A stretch of DNA of 8,103 nt from positions 1 to 8,103 of the forward strand of contig JAESUV010000019.1 of assembly GCA_016762975.1 (NCBI GenBank), in the 5' to 3' direction. Shown piece by piece: positions 5,801 through 8,103 of the stretch (position 1 is the stretch's first letter; each line of letters opens with the position of its first letter). The notes under the pieces were generated by a model. It was not told the origin of the DNA. It was given only the letters and a program-made list of their open reading frames with translations, and searched no databases. The position numbers and the translations under genes were made by a program. The DNA is from Gammaproteobacteria bacterium (GTDB lineage: Bacteria; Pseudomonadota; Gammaproteobacteria; Pseudomonadales; Pseudohongiellaceae).

Positions 5801-8103
5801 GTAGCAGGTCCAGTCAGTACCTGACACTGAATTTAAAGTCATTCCATTAGGCAGTATATCCGACACTACGATAAGCCCTGTCGCCTCACCTCCACTGCTG
5901 CCATTGTTGCCGTTGTTAGTAACTGTCAAGACGTAGTCTTGCGCTTGGTCTACCTTAAGCTCGCCACTAACGCTCTTGAACACTTCCAAATCGGCCAGAT
6001 CAAAATTGGTGATAGAAATGACTTCCGCGATCAATAGCACTAAGTCCTGGCCAGAGCTGTATTGTGTGGTTATCTGTTCTGCTTCTGCACCAGGTTGCGC
6101 GAAATTCCATAGACTTCCTGTGGCGTCGTTTCCAGAAATGTAATGCGTATCAACATCGAAGCCCCAGCTATCACCCAATTCTCTTACATCATCCGGTGTA
6201 TACGGCAGCAAGTCCGGATGGTGTGGGATTACTGCATCATTTTCATAACCCGCGCCGTCGTCACCCCCGGTTGCATCAAACTGATACAGATTGCTACCAC
6301 CTGGGCCGTTGTCAAGAAAATAGGTAGGCCGGGAAACAGTTGAGTTAAAGTCTCCGGTGGCTGGATTGTAGCTATTGGTCAGCGCATTAAATACATCAGA
6401 GCCTGGGGCATCTTGAATACCTAACGCTTCACCTGGAGCCACACCCCCCTCTAAAGTCTCGTCCCCTTCTACCGTGATATGCGTGATCTGACCGTTGGGC
6501 TCGAAAAGCAATGGATCGTTATCCGTTGTCTTCATGCGAAAGTTTCTAGGCACCAAGGTAAACGAGGAATTCTGAAAGGGCTGAAAACCATGAAATAAAT
6601 TGGCCACCCTAAAAGCTTCCGCGACATTGCTGTATACAACAATCATACCCCAGCCACCCGCACAGGCCTGTGCCCCTGGCCCCCAGGGAGCTCCAGCTTG
6701 CACGTTTAACTGGCGAAACGTGTAGGTGCCATTACCGGTACTGCCAATTTCGGAAGTTATGTCTTTGTAAGATGCGAAGTAGTCAAGATCCCCGCCTCCA
6801 ACGCCGGTGATCATGAATAATTCTTCGCCAGTGATAGCGTTCAAACTAGGCAGTTCTGTGCTATGCCCAAATTCGATATCCAGATCGGACTGTAATTCAG
6901 TGCCGGACCCGGCCCAATACAGAAAGGCACGTTCTACTGTTGACCCTGCAGGCAGAACAAGCTCTGCCGTAGTGCCTGTGCCAACAGCGGCAAAGTTGCA
7001 ATATCCAGCTAAAGTGTTCGAGGTCAGTCTTAGCGTACTGCCTATAGCTCGATAACTAATGTTTCCCGACAGAGTTTCATGCAAAAGCACCGGCACGAAG
7101 CCGTCGGCTTCGGGAGCACCGGCTACCAGTGGATTAAAACTCGCCACTATATGCGCAGCACTCGTTAGGGCGGCTTGGTTATCTATATCCGTCACCGTGA
7201 GCAACCCGGCGACTGACTTAGAACCTTCACTGCCTCCTGAGGTACCCCCGACTGGGTTCTGATCATTATTGCCAAAAAACAGCTGTGACATTGGAGGATC
7301 TGGCGTTACATCGTTAAACCAAGTATTTGGATCCTGAGTGTAGTCACTGGATGCGCCACTGAGTACCAGAGCATTATTGGCCGAAGTTGTAATGGTGGTG
7401 GTAAACGTCCCTGTGACTCCGAAATCATTTGTATTCACCTGCCCTTCGTTTGGAGTCACAAGGTCTGGCTGCGGAAATGCACCCTGTTCAACATCGGCCA
7501 ATTCCGCTAAACACATCGACGGTGTGAATAGAGTCGCTGCGTCGAAAGTATAGGTTCCGGCGTAAGAAAGGCCACCGGCTGGCAGGTCCGCATCTGCAAT
7601 AGCGAACATCCCAACTCCTGTATTCATGGTACCGCCAACACCTGCTGTGGCAGGGCTTATCTGACCTATTTCGGTCATGGATTGAGCGTTGAACTGCGCG
7701 CCAGTTAAAGATCTCGCATTAGGGTCATCAGACCAGAAAACCCACATCACCACCATGCGTCCCGGCCCGGGGGATGCCGAGAGCAGAAGGCTGCCTAAAC
7801 CGCCACTGGCACCAGAAAAACAGACACTATTGACTATAGAGGGGAGACAACCGGTCACTTCCAAATCCGGATCGAAGGCTCCGTCTTCGACTATAGCCCC
7901 AGCGATCAGATTGACATTAACATCCTCGAAATTGAAATCTTCAAAGGTAAGCGTTACCGCCGCCCCGATTTCGGTTCCATCGAACACATAGGTCGCAATA
8001 CCATCGTCATCGCCAGGTGTGTCGGTTAGACCGGCGGGCCCTGTCCAATTTCCGTTCCGCCCCTTACGCCAATTTAGATCATTTGCCTTGCAAAAGCGAC
8101 TGG
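593..8103 (-). CDS. Giant multidomain MshQ-like (DUF6701) surface protein, C-terminal 2,502 residues; N-terminus outside window
   Basis: This is one uninterrupted minus-strand frame from the right edge to a TAA at 593-595. A GTG at 7985-7987 could serve as a start, but it is the V of the conserved motif DGIATYVF, and the frame stays open upstream through NWRKGRNGNWTGP to the edge. The real start and any signal peptide are therefore outside. Composition is rich in D, N, T, G, S and V and low in K, with paired cysteines inside modules, as expected of an exported beta-rich protein. Domain order is: partial W/ATYxF module; beta-sandwich-like region; YWAG/GGWGMIVVY domain; two DUF11-like repeats; four blade-like repeats; second W/ATYxF module; jelly-roll-like domain; third module with GHDANH; and the MshQ/DUF6701 core. 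In MSHA loci, MshQ is encoded with pilus genes, and its role is poorly defined. Adhesion or surface display is an inference here. No membrane anchor or sorting signal is visible at the C-terminus. The neighbour ntrC gives no functional clue. The full gene would exceed 7.5 kb. Confidence 0.88.
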   Translation of the reverse strand, partial: SRFCKANDLNWRKGRNGNWTGPAGLTDTPGDDDGIATYVFDGTEIGAAVTLTFEDFNFEDVNVNLIAGAIVEDGAFDPDLEVTGCLPSIVNSVCFSGASGGLGSLLLSASPGPGRMVVMWVFWSDDPNARSLTGAQFNAQSMTEIGQISPATAGVGGTMNTGVGMFAIADADLPAGGLSYAGTYTFDAATLFTPSMCLAELADVEQGAFPQPDLVTPNEGQVNTNDFGVTGTFTTTITTSANNALVLSGASSDYTQDPNTWFNDVTPDPPMSQLFFGNNDQNPVGGTSGGSEGSKSVAGLLTVTDIDNQAALTSAAHIVASFNPLVAGAPEADGFVPVLLHETLSGNISYRAIGSTLRLTSNTLAGYCNFAAVGTGTTAELVLPAGSTVERAFLYWAGSGTELQSDLDIEFGHSTELPSLNAITGEELFMITGVGGGDLDYFASYKDITSEIGSTGNGTYTFRQLNVQAGAPWGPGAQACAGGWGMIVVYSNVAEAFRVANLFHGFQPFQNSSFTLVPRNFRMKTTDNDPLLFEPNGQITHITVEGDETLEGGVAPGEALGIQDAPGSDVFNALTNSYNPATGDFNSTVSRPTYFLDNGPGGSNLYQFDATGGDDGAGYENDAVIPHHPDLLPYTPDDVRELGDSWGFDVDTHYISGNDATGSLWNFAQPGAEAEQITTQYSSGQDLVLLIAEVISITNFDLADLEVFKSVSGELKVDQAQDYVLTVTNNGNNGSSGGEATGLIVVSDILPNGMTLNSVSGTDWTCYTGADRFSCTFDILNDCIDYGTAVDDIGCETVLNELSTGESLPDLTANVQVGGFAFFPDESNPAKNIVRMQHNGANSLPTDTACIALISGNPGLIPDPEVCRRSPQFDNKNDLEGGAIDINDINDKEAGNNNVDSLIANVIGLKTDLAIDKLIDGDLEVAETQTYTITVTNNGPDDTNETINVMDTAPAGIEFTTAVGAGWSCTVTPGPFGNIDCDYAAVLPALSSATITLSVNVTGAAGVSITNTAQVIPGIHNFDTTNTTNNTESDTSIIIAPPVASQEEFLISVSVGGNSTDIGGLVGFENDDYINYNPQTDIGTMFYDDSASGDVDDANAVHVFKNGHIAISASGLNNPGGTSTVGGLAFQPEDIVVYDPILDTATMLFDGSAIFDGPITANHNIDAVFVKEDGRIVFSIFGDNLAGDDACISWPGPNTLCFNRGDVVQYDPADGSATILVDAFDPDPATEIFTSEVQVNGIYIRVDDTDPNDVKEVYILSVNGSEQIGACPGCDPVLGTGVSPDDIVEVDLTGADPVTQNLLVGNIPFGVFAPVDNSREIDAIHVKEDGYHGHFSISQSQAGTTCAAGQITIRKHEFNHDVDSDYEGSIEITTSNGMMGVGTWSIANGDGTLTNIGVDNGMATYTFVPSDLGEVTLYLTETDVETIDVNVTNRFVEEQEDPAFIFSNVVSDITYLDEFTAAAFDNNDGITVWKNSWVEVDNAAADTGVSNGNVLIASGSMQFTTEPGNTSAEMTRGADLSLVFPISNDLVKLSFDYKYSSLNSPADRFVVEARENSGAAFEEVWVWDTGGTNGTFQGSGEIDLMDEIDNFRAFTAWSSTTEIRFRVDTGYTGTSRMFIDNVLLETGTTKCGIGVMDHYEIRIDNITGDSNTLVPGISCLASQITITGHDANHVSAQPGEAVTFRALSETLVNKGTWSAPYVGTGSFVESGTAVDGLATYTFPVDESQVVLNFNYTDPTLDPEQVNFNITSAFGVDVNEDPTLEIGDVVLRIFNETLNGVNLIPTQISGKSSNVAAPSADVLTLQVITTDLTDTAQCMPLIDVDETLTFSFSLECIDDDFCNSGSLVTPVATLHDIGNGPATPVEIPNLDSNGGNGASSYADVDLTFASFPNSGIAAEIVLMYQDAGNVQLHARLDPEINVNANNNALMLMAGAGVGTPLEASSNVFTVRPFGLDIDFPTATLGSEGRDTNGLVDASFATNADGDVFSVAGIGFNTRVRGVQYDGADDLNTDGIPDTDSELWNNLSTPNFGNDSTAATYKVQVNSTTIAPVGGYGALTNNEFATFSNGAQTHTMTFDEVGIIDLEASLLQTADDMAANYLLSGVQLTGHVRDVGRFYPASFELTGGSILSRAQASMEAMCINPTSAFTYMDEEFQISAMIEAQNAAGVRTRNYVGDVASADDYAKLDVSDLGASSFYIFEELAGVDVDLSSRRSLGSTVPDVTWPDDAAAEPSRGIGMLSGNLVFGRQADGSEDGPYAGLSIGLETSDSDGAALELGIDIDEVMPLANDVALISTESFRYGRLMIDNTFGPETEELAIPFRIEYWNGSDWATNILDNCTVLSYNAIEDDATLRSVFYVDGSWEGALDADSDNQDDGETTIENDAVVADNDVVISISGGFTGEVSGVDLDADDQDDDRPLVTSAPGEGFEGSVQIEFDLNHGSLPYSLDFLSYDWRSAVEIDVLDPIEDGNYVNNPRSQVNFGTYRGHDRVINWQEIYIGPTP
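2800..3224 (-). repeat. Third copy of the W/DGxATYxF beta module, with GHDANH motif (protein-level repeat)
   Basis: This copy contains CLASQITITGHDANH and PGEAVTF, then GTWSAPYVGTG, DGLATYTF (2936-2959), a V-L-N-F-N-Y strand and VNFNI. It closes with a linker ending NEDPTLEI. The GHDANH and GEAVTF combination is a known feature of MshQ-type proteins, where it leads into the DUF6701 core exactly as here. Other copies lie at about 3755-4070 and at the right edge. DNA identity between copies is low, so this is an old protein repeat and not a recent duplication. Confidence 0.7.
3225..3755 (-). other. Jelly-roll / concanavalin-like domain of the giant protein
   Basis: The region opens with YLDEFTAAAFDNNDGITVWK and NSWVEVD, passes through a strand-rich stretch with LSFDYKYSSL, WVWDTGGTNG and IRFRVDTGYTG, and ends with MFIDNVLLETG. 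The pattern of an opening DEF...NNDG...W..W.E and a closing 'IDNV' strand is typical of carbohydrate-binding or MAM-like jelly-roll domains in exported bacterial proteins. No catalytic residues were recognised. A ligand such as a polysaccharide is a guess from the fold pattern only. Confidence 0.6.
3755..4070 (-). repeat. Second copy of the W/DGxATYxF beta module (protein-level repeat)
   Basis: It starts at CAAGQITIRKHEFNH, where KHEFNH aligns with GHDANH of the third copy. It continues through GTWSIANGDGT, NGMATYTF (3881-3904), GEVTLYLTETD and IDVNV, and closes with a linker ending EQEDPAFIF. The spacing from the module's W to the Y of ATY is 21 residues, against 23 in the third copy and 19 in the edge copy. 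It sits between the blade-like repeats and the jelly-roll-like domain. Confidence 0.68.
4090..4968 (-). repeat. Four tandem blade-like protein repeats (62-80 residue spacing)
   Basis: Four successive units share the pattern D-(I/V/Y)-(V/I)-x-Y-(D/N)-P, then a T(M/I)(L/F) strand, a variable loop, (I/D)A(V/I)xV(K)xxG, and an (I/F)S strand. The anchors are DDYINYNP, EDIVVYDP, GDVVQYDP and DDIVEVDL. The last residue of each anchor lies at about 4868, 4682, 4466 and 4226, so the units are 62, 72 and 80 residues apart. Matching distal strands are AVHVFKNGHIAISASG, AVFVKEDGRIVFSIFG, EVYILSVNG and AIHVKEDGYHGHFSIS. Similar units occur in exported bacterial proteins and suggest beta-propeller blades, but four is fewer than a usual closed propeller. 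The last unit holds a CPGC motif and has lost the Y-D-P anchor. Confidence 0.7.
4990..6002 (-). repeat. Two DUF11-like beta-sandwich repeats
   Basis: The first repeat starts DLADLEVFKSVSGELKVDQA, followed by YVLTVTNNG, VVSDILPNGMTLNSVSG and a DWTCYTGADRFSC cysteine pair. It then has a long acidic insert to about 5380. The second starts TDLAIDKLIDGDLEVAE, followed by YTITVTNNGPDD, VMDTAPAGIEF, GWSCTVTPGPFGNIDC and a VTGAAGVSITNTAQV closing strand. The order 'aD l.i.K', 'Y.i.VtNnGp', 'v.D..P.g..f', 'W.C...C', 'v...l......n.a.v' is the DUF11 signature. DUF11 repeats act as stalk-like modules in surface proteins. Both copies keep the cysteine pair. Confidence 0.85.
6003..7085 (-). other. YWAG / GGWGMIVVY domain preceding the DUF11 repeats
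   Basis: The region runs from NISYRAIGSTLRLTSNTLAG through AFLYWAGSG (about 6908-6935), a strand-rich middle and CAGGWGMIVVYSNVAEAFRV (about 6605-6665) to LFHGFQPFQ. It continues with TYFLDNG, YENDAVIPHH, WGFDVDTHYI and the strand QDLVLLIAEV. The YW(A/G)G and GGWxxxVVY landmarks occur in a domain that I recall standing directly in front of DUF11 repeats in many adhesin-like proteins, as here. I cannot give it a firm family name. Two cysteines (GYCNF and QACAGGW) may form a disulfide. Confidence 0.6.
7125..7850 (-). other. Beta-sandwich-like N-terminal region of uncertain family
   Basis: The segment reads through GRMVVMWVFWSDDPNARSL, a Q-S-M-T-E-I-G strand, MNTGVGMFAIADADLPAG, TTTITTSANNALVLSGASS, a glycine- and serine-rich loop GGTSGGSEGSK, and SAAHIVASFNPL. 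The order 'R.vvm.V.......t......g..mt.ig........g.f.i.d..lP.G', then 'T.i.TsannalV', then a GGS.G stretch and 'saAHivASFnP', resembles a recurrent exported beta-domain found in metagenomic surface proteins. The assignment is tentative and rests on pattern memory alone. Confidence 0.45.
7904..8103 (-). repeat. First visible copy of the W/DGxATYxF beta module, cut by the window edge
   Basis: Reading upstream of the apparent GTG start gives NWRKGRNGNWTGP, then DTPGDDDGIATYVF (motif at 7982-8005), GAAVTLTFEDF, VNVNL and a linker ending FDPDLEV. This matches the two downstream modules in order: W, DGxATYxF, a V-L strand, VN(V/F)N, and an (E/F)DP linker. It shows that coding continues past the right edge and that the protein has at least three copies. 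The expected QITI..H..NH opening would lie just outside. Confidence 0.68.

Noticed and set aside
5358..5824. Plus-strand open frames of 78-129 codons opposite the giant gene
   Set aside because: They lie antisense to well-supported DUF11 coding sequence, show no recognisable domain and overlap each other in different frames.
7096..7112. Perfect 8-base inverted repeat CGAAGCCG-T-CGGCTTCG as a terminator
   Set aside because: It lies inside the coding sequence (EADGF) and has no T-tract on either side.
593..8103. Frameshift or pseudogene in the giant gene
   Set aside because: The frame is uninterrupted across all modules and the landmark motifs are in the same phase from edge to stop.

Overview
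The window holds the ends of two genes that meet tail to tail, and both run off its edges. The left 0.6 kb is the C-terminal part of a nitrogen regulator NtrC (GlnG)-type sigma-54 activator on the + strand. The remaining 7.5 kb is one unbroken reading frame on the - strand. It encodes at least 2,502 residues of a giant, probably exported, mosaic protein whose C-terminal third resembles the MshQ/DUF6701 family. That family is known from MSHA-type pilus loci and from orphan surface-protein genes of gammaproteobacteria. The NtrC sequence, the MshQ-like C-terminus and the balanced base composition together suggest an environmental, probably aquatic, gammaproteobacterium. The genus cannot be told from this sequence.

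Layout: ntrC 3' end (1-580, +); a 12-base gap between convergent stop codons (581-592); then the giant gene (593-8103, -). Read from its N-terminal side (right to left), the giant protein contains: a beta-rich 'W...DGxATYxF' module cut by the window edge (about 7904-8103); a beta-sandwich-like region (about 7125-7850); a domain with YWAG and GGWGMIVVY motifs (about 6003-7085); two DUF11-like repeats (about 4990-6002); four tandem blade-like repeats (about 4090-4968); a second 'DGxATYxF' module (about 3755-4070); a jelly-roll/concanavalin-like domain (about 3225-3755); a third 'DGxATYxF' module with a GHDANH motif (about 2800-3224); and the DUF6701 core to the stop codon.

The two genes show no functional link. 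NtrC is a cytoplasmic transcription activator of nitrogen-limitation genes, usually last in a glnA-ntrB-ntrC operon that would lie off the left edge. The giant protein looks like a surface or secreted adhesin-like molecule. The unusual aspect is the giant protein's architecture: an MshQ-type protein enlarged by DUF11 repeats, a fourfold blade-like repeat and a module reused at least three times, each time ahead of a different domain. No RNA gene, insertion sequence, CRISPR array, promoter or convincing terminator was seen. The only non-coding DNA is the 12-base gap.
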